Of a stretch of DNA of 64,000 nucleotides, positions 54,131 through 62,075 are shown in pieces. A program made the position numbers and the translations under genes. The DNA comes from Azoarcus sp. CIB (GTDB lineage Bacteria; Pseudomonadota; Gammaproteobacteria; Burkholderiales; Rhodocyclaceae), in the NCBI RefSeq assembly GCF_001190925.1, contig NZ_CP011072.1, forward strand, positions 2,294,001 through 2,358,000, read 5' to 3'. Positions within the stretch are counted from its first letter, which is position 1. Each line of letters opens with the position of its first letter. A model generated the notes under the pieces. That model was not told the DNA's origin and did not search any database. It saw only the letters and a program-made list of their open reading frames with translations.

Positions 54131-54456
54131 GGATCATGGGGTCGCTCCAAATACGCACCGACCTACCACAAGAAGATCGGAGGCATCAGCGACTGCGCGA
54201 TGCAGGCGCTGCTCGCGCAAGACTGGCCCGGCAACGTGCGCGAACTGGAAAACCTCATCGAACGCGGCGTGCTGCTCGCGCAACCGGGGGGTCAGATTGA
54301 ACTGCAGCATTTGTTCGCGGCCGGTCCCCCGACCCGCAGAACGACGTCGAGATCGGACGGGAGAACGGCAATCTGACCCACACGGCGCGCCTTCTCGGCA
54401 TCATGCGACGCCAGCTTACGTATCGGTTGAAGCAGGACGCGAACGCCACCGAATAG
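54131..54456 (+). pseudogene. Broken sigma-54-dependent activator (C-terminal part)
   Basis: A GC-rich patch inside AT-rich DNA reads the end of an NtrC-type AAA+ domain (LLAQDWPGNVRELENLIERGVLLA), then, in another frame, a Fis-type helix-turn-helix (GNLTHTARLLGIMRRQLTYRLKQ) with a stop at 54454. The frame shifts between about 54300 and 54366 and the N-terminal domains are missing. It is a dead fragment. Confidence 0.75.
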
Positions 54457-54834
54457 GCCATTCTCGCAGACCGTGGGCTGCCGTTCCTTTGGCGGTCGGC
54501 AGTTCGGCCGTAGCCGTCATTGGCGAAAGGAGATTCTAGTGGCTGGAATCGCGCGCTTACCGGTCGGCGGCCACAAACCCCGGCCCCAAAGCATTTTCTT
54601 AGATACACGAATCGTCCCTTTTGACTAACGCCATCGTAAGGAGTAAAGGCCCCTAAGCAGCGCAGAGGAAGAGCTTCGTCATGTGAAAGCTTCGTCGGCC
54701 GCTTACTAGCAATCGATATTGAATGACGGCACAATTTACATGCTATGCATGCAAGACTGAAGCTTACCTAAGTTGGTTTTACACTTGCACACCTTGTTCT
54801 TCCAGCGAAAGATAATCTTTGGACAGACCGACGC
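54457..54834. other. Intergenic, no gene seen
   Basis: This stretch has no open frame with family similarity. It includes the probable promoter region of the pentapeptide gene (AT-rich, 54770-54820), where I could not fix a -35/-10 pair. Confidence 0.5.
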
Positions 54835-56059
54835 ATGAGAAAAGAGCATCAAGATAAACTGCTTTACGGCGTAAGACATTGGAACCAGTGGCGCAATGGC
54901 CATCATTGGTTTACCTCCATCGATCTGTCGCAAGTAATCGTCCGAACTGATATTCCCGGCATCGACTTGAGAGACGCCAATTTGGCTGGCGCCAATTTTC
55001 GCGGCATTTCTCTAAATAACGCCGATCTCAGGGACGCATGCCTGGAAGGCGCAAACTTTGAGGGGGCGTGTCTTGTCGGTTGTGATCTAAGGGGGGCCTT
55101 ATTAGATGGTGCAAATTTCAAAAAAGCAGACTTGCAAGGAGCTCGGCTCGGCCTTCCGGATTTATTGGATACAACACTAAAACGTGCAGACCGCTATTCG
55201 TCGCCTCGAACCCAAAATACCTGCCTAAGAAAAGCCAACTTTGCGGGCGCAAACCTGCAAGCTATAACAGCAGAGAAAATTCTTGCAGAGATGAGTAATT
55301 TTGCAGGAGCTGAATTTCAGCAACGCCGATTTAACATCGGCGAATTTTCGCGGCGCAAACCTAAATGGAGCGAATTGCGTTGAGAGCAACCTTCAAGGGG
55401 CTATATTGGATCATGCAACGCTGGTCAAGACGGATTTGTCACGTGCCAATATTTCTAATTGCTCAGTATATGGAATCTCGGCTTGGGATATCGTAGTTGT
55501 GGAGGCTAATCAAGACAACCTCGCCATTACGCCTCGCGGGAGCGATCCAATAGTAACTGACAATATTGAGCTTGCACAATTCATGTACCTATTGCTCAAC
55601 AACAAGAAGGTACGTGGCGTCATTGACACCATTAGCACGAAGCTAGTATTGATATTGGGAAGGTTCACGGAAGAGCGTATGTCCATTCTTAATGAATTGC
55701 GGACATATATTAGATCGACCGGGTGCATACCGGTGTTGTGCGATTTTGAGAAGCCCGGCAACCGCGATCTGACTGAAACCATCGTAACGCTAGCTCATCT
55801 TTCTAGAGCTGTAATCGCAGACCTAACAGAAGCGAGAGCCGTGGCTCACGAGCTTTCCGCAACGATTCCTAATTTGCCATCTGTCCGATTCCAGCCGATC
55901 TGTGCGTCTTCTGACATCGAGTACGCAATGTTCGAGCACTTTCGAAAATATCAGTGGGTATTACCTACCCTCTGCTACGATTCGTTGTCACAATTAAAAG
56001 CACAACTCGCGGAATCCGGTCTGTTCGTTCAATTCAATGCGAAAAGCGTCACGTCATAG
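54835..56059 (+). pseudogene. Pentapeptide-repeat protein with TIR-like C-terminal domain, frameshifted
   Basis: Two overlapping frames make one protein of about 407 residues. The first holds about 17 pentapeptide repeats of the A(N/D)LxX type; the second continues them (LNFSNADLTSANFRGANLNG) and adds a Rossmann-type domain, KLVLILGRFTEERMSILNEL, FEKPGNRDLTETI, VIADLTEARAVAHEL. The join is at 55309-55313: deleting the G at 55312 restores one frame (GAN-FSNAD). That C-domain resembles TIR or deoxyribosyltransferase folds. As written the gene is disrupted; a sequencing error or programmed shift is possible. Confidence 0.75.
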
Positions 56060-56208
56060 ACAGCATGAGACGAGTTTTTACGCTGATCGGTCCCGAGATT
56101 TATAAGAAGCGGCAGGTTAATGTTGCGAGTTCGTAGAGGAATTGATCACTACCTGCTCTCGGTAGCTGCATGCCTCGGGTCGGAATCGAATCAATCAGGC
56201 CATTAACC

Positions 56209-57300
56209 CTACCCTGGCGGCGCCGTTACTAAGCCTTGGCCGATGTCTGTTTCGTTACTGTTGTCGGCGAACACGTCCTTACGTGCATGTGCCAGCAATC
56301 TCGCCGTCACATTCTTGGCGTTTGGTCTCGCGCCGGAGCGACGCAGGAATTCCCACCAGAGTGCTGCGACGCCCGCGACATGCGGACAGGCCATGCTGGT
56401 CCCACTAATGGTATGCAGTCCGCCGCCCAGCCATGCCGACGTGATGTCCACGCCCGGACCGGCGATGTTTGCGAGGCTATTGGAAAAATCCGCTACAGCG
56501 TACCGCTCGGCGGCGCGACCTACAGCTGCCACGGAGATTACATCATCGGCCGCAGCAGGCAGAGAAGCAGCAATCCGGTATTCGCGGTTCACTGAGCGCC
56601 GACTCTCATTGCCGGCGGCAGCGACAATCAGCGGGGAGATGCCAAATGCAGCCTGCGCTTTAACAACGCCCATGATCGCATCGAACATGCGTAGGTTCCC
56701 GCGGTATGCCTCCAGCGCATTCGACGTAGCGAGGTCAATCGGCCAGCCATCCCGAGTCAATCCAGCCACCATTCCGGGAAAATCGAAGCCCAGTGACATG
56801 GAGATGATGTCAGCGCGCTCCTGCATTGCCCAAGTTAGTGCGTTGAAAATCATATCGGACTGACCTGATCCATCGTCTCCGAGAACCTTGCCAATCAGTG
56901 CTCGATCCACACCGCGAGCAACGCCGATGCGCTTCCCCACGTCCCGTCCAAAAATGGTCCCAGCACAATGCGTCCCATGGCCTTGTCGGTCTCCATCGCC
57001 ATGACCGCTGAAATCCTTTTCGACCAAGGTGACACCGTTGAATGCGGGATGAGCGCGATCAATACCGGTATCTAGTACGGCTACCGTTACCCCTGCGCCC
57101 GAGCACCGGCTTTGGTCAGCTCTGACAGCTTCGACGCCCCAGTTCGCGTCCGAATGCCCCGGGATGGGGGCCTCGCAAGATAGGGGGGCAATCAAGCGAA
57201 TCGGCATCACGGGCGCAACGAGTTCCACCCGGGGATCGGCGAGCAATTCGGCGATGGCTTGATCCGGGATCCTTTCGGTGGATAAGGCGGGTATCGCCAT
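56209..57300 (-). CDS. S8 subtilisin-like protease of the TIR-caspase operon
   Basis: From ATG 57300 the 363-residue protein has the complete triad: Asp77 (AVLDTGID), His108 (GHGTHCAG) and Ser302 (GTSMACPHVAG), plus the oxyanion Asn231 (AAAGNES). No signal peptide is seen, so it is probably cytoplasmic. Conserved-looking sequence extends upstream to ATC at 57379-57381, which has GGAG six bases before it. An ATC start (27 extra residues) or a mutated ATG is likely. The spacing of 39 bases from the caspase stop to that ATC supports one operon. Confidence 0.88.
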   Translation of the reverse strand: MAIPALSTERIPDQAIAELLADPRVELVAPVMPIRLIAPLSCEAPIPGHSDANWGVEAVRADQSRCSGAGVTVAVLDTGIDRAHPAFNGVTLVEKDFSGHGDGDRQGHGTHCAGTIFGRDVGKRIGVARGVDRALIGKVLGDDGSGQSDMIFNALTWAMQERADIISMSLGFDFPGMVAGLTRDGWPIDLATSNALEAYRGNLRMFDAIMGVVKAQAAFGISPLIVAAAGNESRRSVNREYRIAASLPAAADDVISVAAVGRAAERYAVADFSNSLANIAGPGVDITSAWLGGGLHTISGTSMACPHVAGVAALWWEFLRRSGARPNAKNVTARLLAHARKDVFADNSNETDIGQGLVTAPPG

Positions 57301-57420
57301 GTGCGCGGCAACTAATGTGTCCGAGCCACGGCCTCGCGTTTGGTGCGCCGAGTTTCGTTGAAGGATGATGTAGGGTTTGATGGCCGACTCCTAAGTAGTG
57401 AATTCGTAGGCAGTACGCTG

Positions 57421-58413
57421 TCAGAGGCGCTTCAGTTCCGCAAGCTTGCGGTAATGTGCACCAAGCGCGGTGAGCCTGCAGCCTTTTGAATGGATCGCCG
57501 CGTAGTACATGTGCTCGGAGTCCACCGGCACCACCAGACCGTGTCTGTTGCAATTTTGAAGTTCTTTAAAGATTCGAACGTTACTTTCATTGACTGGAAC
57601 AGTCTTGAACTCGTCTGGCACATTTTCGCGGTCCGGTTCGAACGACGGGTCAAGTGGAAATATATGCGCTTGGTCGGGAAAGTACGACGGAAGTCGGCGA
57701 AGTACATCGAATGGAATCTTGGGTTCGACTTGGCGAAGCGTCACAAAACTCTGAACGTTTGCCTTGTAAATCGGGCGCTGTTCCCAAGCGCCGAGCGTCT
57801 GGTCGACATGAGAATAGAGTGAGGCCGGTGTGATATTGCCGCGTATGTCCGCGCAGCCACCTTGAAGTCCGTCGAGCAGAATGTCGGTAAAGAGTCCATG
57901 GCGCTGGCCGTCTTCAGCCGCCCCGTCGCGGTGACTTGCAGTTAGGATGGTGACGCCCACGCCAATTGCCGACGGGCTGCCGGCAGGCAATCCTGCAACT
58001 TCTCCTGCATAGCCGGAATGACAGCAATCTAGGATGACGATACTCGACCGAATCTTTGGGTGCGCACTATTTGCGAGTCCAAGGATTTCAGACAGGGACA
58101 TCCCCCAAGCACCACGACGACCATCGCTACCGACGATGTAACCAGCATCCGTCTCGGGATTTAGAATCCCGTGTCCGGCGAAATAAAGTAGCACGGTCTC
58201 GGCCTCGCCACCTCTGAACAGTTCGGAAACCGCTTGTTGAACAGCCGCATTTCCGACGTCGTCATCATTGCTGGTTAGCGTCCGAACGGAGAAGTTCGGT
58301 GAACCGTCCCCATTAGTTTGAAGCAGCTGTGAAACAGCAATGGCATCGTTAACGCATCCGCGCAAAGGACTGTTTGAATAGTCATCGATCCCGATGACGA
58401 GCGCTCGCTTCAT
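57421..58413 (-). CDS. Caspase-like protease (C14 family)
   Basis: The 330-residue protein opens RALVIGIDDYSNSPLRGCVNDA, typical of prokaryotic caspases. The catalytic dyad is His81 (YFAGHG) and Cys131 (ILDCCHSG). After about residue 230 comes a C-terminal domain ending in VPVDSEHMYYAAIHSKGCRLTALGAHYRKLAEL, which I cannot assign and which may be the activation or signal-binding part. ATG 58413 overlaps the TIR gene stop by one base (TGATG). The upstream alternative start (58458) lies inside the TIR gene. Confidence 0.92.
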   Translation of the reverse strand: MKRALVIGIDDYSNSPLRGCVNDAIAVSQLLQTNGDGSPNFSVRTLTSNDDDVGNAAVQQAVSELFRGGEAETVLLYFAGHGILNPETDAGYIVGSDGRRGAWGMSLSEILGLANSAHPKIRSSIVILDCCHSGYAGEVAGLPAGSPSAIGVGVTILTASHRDGAAEDGQRHGLFTDILLDGLQGGCADIRGNITPASLYSHVDQTLGAWEQRPIYKANVQSFVTLRQVEPKIPFDVLRRLPSYFPDQAHIFPLDPSFEPDRENVPDEFKTVPVNESNVRIFKELQNCNRHGLVVPVDSEHMYYAAIHSKGCRLTALGAHYRKLAELKRL

Positions 58414-58802
58414 CAGCGACCTCCACCGACTAGATTCTTGAGATTTTCCCAAGTCCACTTATACAGCTTGTCGGCGTCCTTGGCTGCCCTAGGCTTCTTG
58501 CACGTCTTTTCTGCATAGCCCTTGAGCAGAAAGTACGAGACGCCTTCTTCTTGCGCGATCTTAAGCTCTGCGCTTACGCCAGTAGCCGTGTCAGTGTGCT
58601 CTCCGCAGATGACACAGACAACGTCAACAGCCTTGATACGCGTCCGGGCCTTGGCTTTCCAGTTGTCGTCGATGTGTTCCTTGATCGACCAATCGGCGAG
58701 TTCGAAGGGGCTGCCTTCATTCTTTGCTTGACCGACAAGGAACGTCTTGAGCGTTTCGTCGTAATCGTAGTCGAAACTGATAAAAACCCGTATCTTGGCC
58801 AT
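58413..58802 (-). CDS. TIR-like protein (ThsB/MTH538 type)
   Basis: The 129-residue stand-alone domain matches the TIR-like MTH538/DUF1863 family that includes Thoeris ThsB. Landmarks are KIRVFISFDYDYDE, LVGQAKNEGSPFELADWSIKE, VVCVICGEHT and the helix SAELKIAQ, whose Glu79 is the expected catalytic glutamate. Such proteins make NAD-derived cyclic signals that switch on a partner effector. It is the first gene of the operon with the caspase and S8 protease. AAGGA precedes the ATG by about nine bases. Confidence 0.9.
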   Translation of the reverse strand: MAKIRVFISFDYDYDETLKTFLVGQAKNEGSPFELADWSIKEHIDDNWKAKARTRIKAVDVVCVICGEHTDTATGVSAELKIAQEEGVSYFLLKGYAEKTCKKPRAAKDADKLYKWTWENLKNLVGGGR

Positions 58803-59442
58803 TAAGCGTTCCTTTTTCGATGATTTAAGACCTGCTTATTTTTATTTGATCAAGATATCGGATCGATATCTTCAGCGGTCATAAGCGTCGTGGTAAGCCC
58901 ACGAATGGCTAATAAATAGGTTATAGGAGTTCGCCACGGCGCCACGCAGAAATTTCCGTTTTTCGTTCGCGCCTGCGGAATTTCGTGAAATCGGAATTTA
59001 TCCGATTAGCGCGCTATATGCCGTTGGCGATGTATGTTGCAAGAAATGAAATGTTACCGCAAGAGGACGGCGGTGGAAATCACAACATCGCATTTGGCTA
59101 ACCCTTTTAGACCATGAGCGATTAACTAACGGGTAGCGGGTCCGCCGCTTGTCGTAGTGGTTCGCTATACGCGAGGCCTGCGGCCCCTATCGGTAGGGAC
59201 CGGATATAGGGAGAACTGCGAAGCAATATTCAAGGCCGGCTTGCGGCCTCCAACTGCTGACGCATACATTGCGGTCGTAGTTGGCACAGCTTTGCCGACG
59301 GCCGGTCAGGCCGAGGACTTGCCGGTCGTCAGCCCAACGGTGCTACATGATTGCCCGGGGGTGCGAGCGACGGCACAATGCCGTCGGTATTATCCGACCA
59401 TCCTTTATTTCCGCACTCCCTGTTGAGCCCCTGAAGGATCCG
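58803..59442. other. Right part of island, no gene supported
   Basis: About 640 bases with the TIR promoter at the left. Three AAATTTCCG/CGGAATTT copies cluster at 58950-58999. The only open frame (59157-59426) has no family signal and odd composition, so I do not call it. Confidence 0.5.
58848..58872 (-). promoter_or_regulatory. Palindromic operator and -35 region of the TIR operon
   Basis: AAGATATCG-GAT-CGATATCTT (58852-58872) is a perfect 9-base inverted repeat. It abuts TTGATC (58848-58853 on the minus strand), a possible -35 with a weak TCTTAA -10 17 bases on. A repressor bound here would block the operon. Confidence 0.45.
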
Positions 59443-59994
59443 ATGCAGTTGGTACACTCTCGGCGATTCATTTCCGCCTTCCTTGCGGCCTGCTGCGGCC
59501 TGTTGGCCGCGGCGGCGGGCTTCGCTCTCGTCCGCGCCGGAGGTTCATTGCCGGCGCCGGTGAGCGGCTTCGCCTGGCTGATGGTGATACTGATGGTCGT
59601 GGGACTGCTGATCGGGCTGCGAGATACCTGGCGACCGCCGCTCATGTATCGCGCCGACGAGCGCGGCGTAACGATCTTCTACCAGGCCGACCGGCGCCGT
59701 TTCGCGGGACCGGGCGTTTTCCTGCCGTGGGACTCGGTGACGAAACTGACCTTGGAAAAGCGTATTTGCAGGGGCCACACCGCAAGGAAAGTGAATATCT
59801 GGGTGGTGGTCTGCGCCCTGGACCGCGAGGCGCCGTTCCCGGTCGCGCAGCATAGTTCGGCATGTGAAGACGAGGACCATCTGGTGTGCCTCGATGCCGT
59901 GTCGGGGACTCCCTCCGGTGAAGAGATGCTCGCGCGACTGCGAAATTTGTGGGCGCGCGGCAAGCGCCGAAGAAGGGGCGCGAAGTCTCCATGA
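59443..59994 (+). CDS. Small membrane protein with PH-like cytoplasmic domain
   Basis: The 183-residue protein has two membrane helices (about 10-30 and 42-60) and then a soluble segment with RADERGVTIFYQAD and FLPWDSVTKLTLEKR, which looks like a bacterial PH-type fold. The tail is very basic. AAGGA precedes ATG 59443. No function is known. It overlaps the next gene by four bases. Confidence 0.65.
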   Translation: MQLVHSRRFISAFLAACCGLLAAAAGFALVRAGGSLPAPVSGFAWLMVILMVVGLLIGLRDTWRPPLMYRADERGVTIFYQADRRRFAGPGVFLPWDSVTKLTLEKRICRGHTARKVNIWVVVCALDREAPFPVAQHSSACEDEDHLVCLDAVSGTPSGEEMLARLRNLWARGKRRRRGAKSP

Positions 59995-60452
59995 CGAACG
60001 AACGGAAAGTCCCACGCTGGCTTCCGCTGTTCTTCGTGGTGATCGGCGTCTACGTGGTGCTCCTGTCGCTCGGCGTCATCCCGGATCTTCCCCATTCGAA
60101 GAAACAGGGGCTTTTCGCGACGCCGCATCACTGGCAGATCACCAGTTTCGGTGTCGCCTTCCTTTGCGCCGGCGTCTCGGCGGCCTTCCCGGACCGGCGT
60201 CATTGGCTGCTGTTCCTCAATCACACGGTTCTTCTCGTTGCCTTCCTGGCGCCGACGACCTGGGTGCTGTTCTTCTCCGGCGCCGTTAGCCGGCCGATGC
60301 AGATTTTCGGCGGCATCCCGCTCGTCATCGGCGGACTGCTGGGTCTGTGGCGGTTTGCACGGTTCAACTCACGCGTGGATCAGATCACCCGGAAGCCGTG
60401 CGTGCCGTCGCGGGCGAGCTGCGCGACGAGGCCGAATTCCCAGTCGAGATAG
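59991..60452 (+). CDS. Hypothetical four-helix membrane protein
   Basis: The 153-residue protein has about four hydrophobic segments (PLFFVVIGVYVVLLSLGVIP to IPLVIGGLLGLWRF). Start ATG 59991 overlaps the preceding stop (ATGA). The last 24 codons run antisense over the end of the rhodanese gene, an unusual convergent overlap of 73 bases. The conserved part probably ends near LWRFARF. Confidence 0.6.
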   Translation: MTNERKVPRWLPLFFVVIGVYVVLLSLGVIPDLPHSKKQGLFATPHHWQITSFGVAFLCAGVSAAFPDRRHWLLFLNHTVLLVAFLAPTTWVLFFSGAVSRPMQIFGGIPLVIGGLLGLWRFARFNSRVDQITRKPCVPSRASCATRPNSQSR

Positions 60453-61969
60453 CCCTGCATCGCCTCGCGGGGGTTGTCGGGGCCCTCGTAGGGGCGGCGA
60501 TAACGGTCGATCGGCGGCGATGCGAGCCGGGTCTCGCCCGATTCCAGCGGCAGTGCCGCCGCTGACCATGCGCGGTTGCCACCGTCGAGCAGCCACACGC
60601 CCGCATCGACAAGGGCGTCCAGCTCCGGCGCCGCAAAGCTCGCAAGCAGGCCGTCGTCGCACGTGAGGATGTAATGCTGGTGACGCGGGAGTGCCTGCAG
60701 CGCATCGGCGAGCTGTGAGCGCAGGACGAAGTACGCGCCGGGTATGTGGCCCTGGCGGTACTGGGCGCTGGGGCTGAAGTCGAGCACGGCAACGTCCTCA
60801 CCCGCGACCTGCCAGCGGGCGAGCGTTTCGGGCAGGATGCGGCGGATGCGCGGCAGGGACGGTAGCGGCGCACGCCACGCGCCCTGCTCACGAAAATCGA
60901 CCGCGGGGACGTCGTCGATGACGTGGACGTCCCAGCCCATTTGCGCGAGCCACGAGGCGGTCATGTTGGCGCGTACCCGGTCGTTGTCGACCAGCACGAT
61001 GCGCGCGCCGCGCACCGGGGCCACCATTTCCGTCTCCTGCACGAGCTGGCCGCCCGCCACCGGACGGAATCCCGGCAGATGGCCGGACTCGTATTCCTCG
61101 GGCGTGCGCACGTCGAAGAAATAGGTGCTGCGGCCCTGCTGCGAGCGCCAGCGATCGACGTCGGCGAGCGTGGCACGCTGCACGCCGGCGCGTTCGGCGA
61201 GCGCACGGGCTGCCTGTGCGGCGCGCGCGCGGTTGGCCTCGGAGACTTCGCTGAAACGACGCTCCTGCCCGCGTTCGAGGGCCAGCCCCGCAAGGGTCCA
61301 GCCGATCGTGCCGTTGCGCAGCGCCGCGACGGGGTTGGGGATGCCCGCGTTCACGAGCGACTGCGTGCCGATGATGCTGCGCGTGCGTCCGGCGCAATTG
61401 ACGATTACCTGCGTCGCCGGATCCGGTGCGAGTTCGGCGATGCGCAGCACCAGCTCCGCGCCCGGCACGCTGGTCGCGGTCGGGATGCTCATGGTGTGGT
61501 ATTCGTCGAAGCGCCGCGCGTCGACGATGACGATGTCGGCATTGCGGTCGAGCAGCGCCCTGACCTCCTCCGCCGCGAGCGACGGCGTGTGCCGTTCGGC
61601 CTCGACGAGCTCACCGAAGGCCTTGCTCGGCACGTTCACGTCACGGAACAGCTCGCCACCCGCTTCCCGCCAGCCGGCCACTCCACCCGCAAGCACGGTC
61701 ACGTCGGTGTAGCCGAGGGCGGCGAGGCGCGCGGCGGCGGTTTCGGCGAGACCTTCGCCGTCATCGAGCACCACGATGGGCACGTCTCGCCGCGGGAGTT
61801 TCGCGTATGCATCGAGTTCGATGCGCCCGAGCGGGAAGTTCGCCGCGAACAGAGGATGGGCCTGTGCGTGCGGGTCTTCTTCGCGCACGTCGAGCAGCGC
61901 GATTTCGCGGTGTTCGAGCAGGGCGGCGCGAACATCGGCGTAGGTGCGTGTTGCGATCTTTCCGGGCAT
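60380..61969 (-). CDS. Four-domain rhodanese sulfurtransferase
   Basis: The 529-residue protein holds four rhodanese-like domains: about 5-105, 128-235, 265-365 and 385-470. Only domain 2 (NCAGRTRS, Cys192) and domain 4 (LTCDDGLLAS, Cys437) have the active-site cysteine; domains 1 and 3 have Asp in its place (VVLDDGEG, VLVDND). The tail after 470 is unassigned. The alternation suggests scaffold plus catalysis in persulfide transfer. GGAG precedes the ATG by eight bases. It is downstream of the TTT binding proteins. Confidence 0.9.
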   Translation of the reverse strand: MPGKIATRTYADVRAALLEHREIALLDVREEDPHAQAHPLFAANFPLGRIELDAYAKLPRRDVPIVVLDDGEGLAETAAARLAALGYTDVTVLAGGVAGWREAGGELFRDVNVPSKAFGELVEAERHTPSLAAEEVRALLDRNADIVIVDARRFDEYHTMSIPTATSVPGAELVLRIAELAPDPATQVIVNCAGRTRSIIGTQSLVNAGIPNPVAALRNGTIGWTLAGLALERGQERRFSEVSEANRARAAQAARALAERAGVQRATLADVDRWRSQQGRSTYFFDVRTPEEYESGHLPGFRPVAGGQLVQETEMVAPVRGARIVLVDNDRVRANMTASWLAQMGWDVHVIDDVPAVDFREQGAWRAPLPSLPRIRRILPETLARWQVAGEDVAVLDFSPSAQYRQGHIPGAYFVLRSQLADALQALPRHQHYILTCDDGLLASFAAPELDALVDAGVWLLDGGNRAWSAAALPLESGETRLASPPIDRYRRPYEGPDNPREAMQGYLDWEFGLVAQLARDGTHGFRVI

Positions 61970-61973
61970 CGGA

Positions 61974-62075
61974 TCAGCTCCAGAGGTTGGGACCGACGTC
62001 GCTGGCGTAGCCGGAGACGAGGGGTTTCGCGAAGCCGGTCTGCGGGTCGAACACGTCGCGCGCGCTCGTCCTCAT
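61974..62075 (-). CDS. 33-residue ORF in the rhodanese operon
   Basis: A short frame overlaps the preceding binding-protein stop (ATGA) and ends five bases before the rhodanese start. It reads ARDVFDPQTGFAKPLVSGYASDVGPNLWS, which has gene-like composition. It may be a small protein, a coupling leader, or the tail of a deleted gene. No family was recognised. Confidence 0.4.
   Translation of the reverse strand: MRTSARDVFDPQTGFAKPLVSGYASDVGPNLWS

Larger units (their letters stand above)
53476..59440. mobile_element. Genomic island of lower, mixed GC (defence-like cargo)
   Basis: From about 53476 base composition drops sharply, for example poly-A/T and TATATA runs at 53480-53700. It stays mixed until GC-rich DNA resumes near 59440. 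The island carries broken genes (sigma-54 activator, pentapeptide protein) beside intact ones (VF530, TIR, caspase, S8). No integrase, transposase or attachment repeat was found, so the mode of entry is unknown. Confidence 0.55.

Noticed and set aside
56209-58802. Classic type I Thoeris (ThsA SIR2-SLOG plus ThsB)
   Set aside because: No SIR2 or SLOG domain is present; only the TIR-like part matches, and the effector is a caspase.
59157-59426. An 89-residue open frame at the right of the island
   Set aside because: No family resemblance, no ribosome site, and composition unlike either island or host genes.
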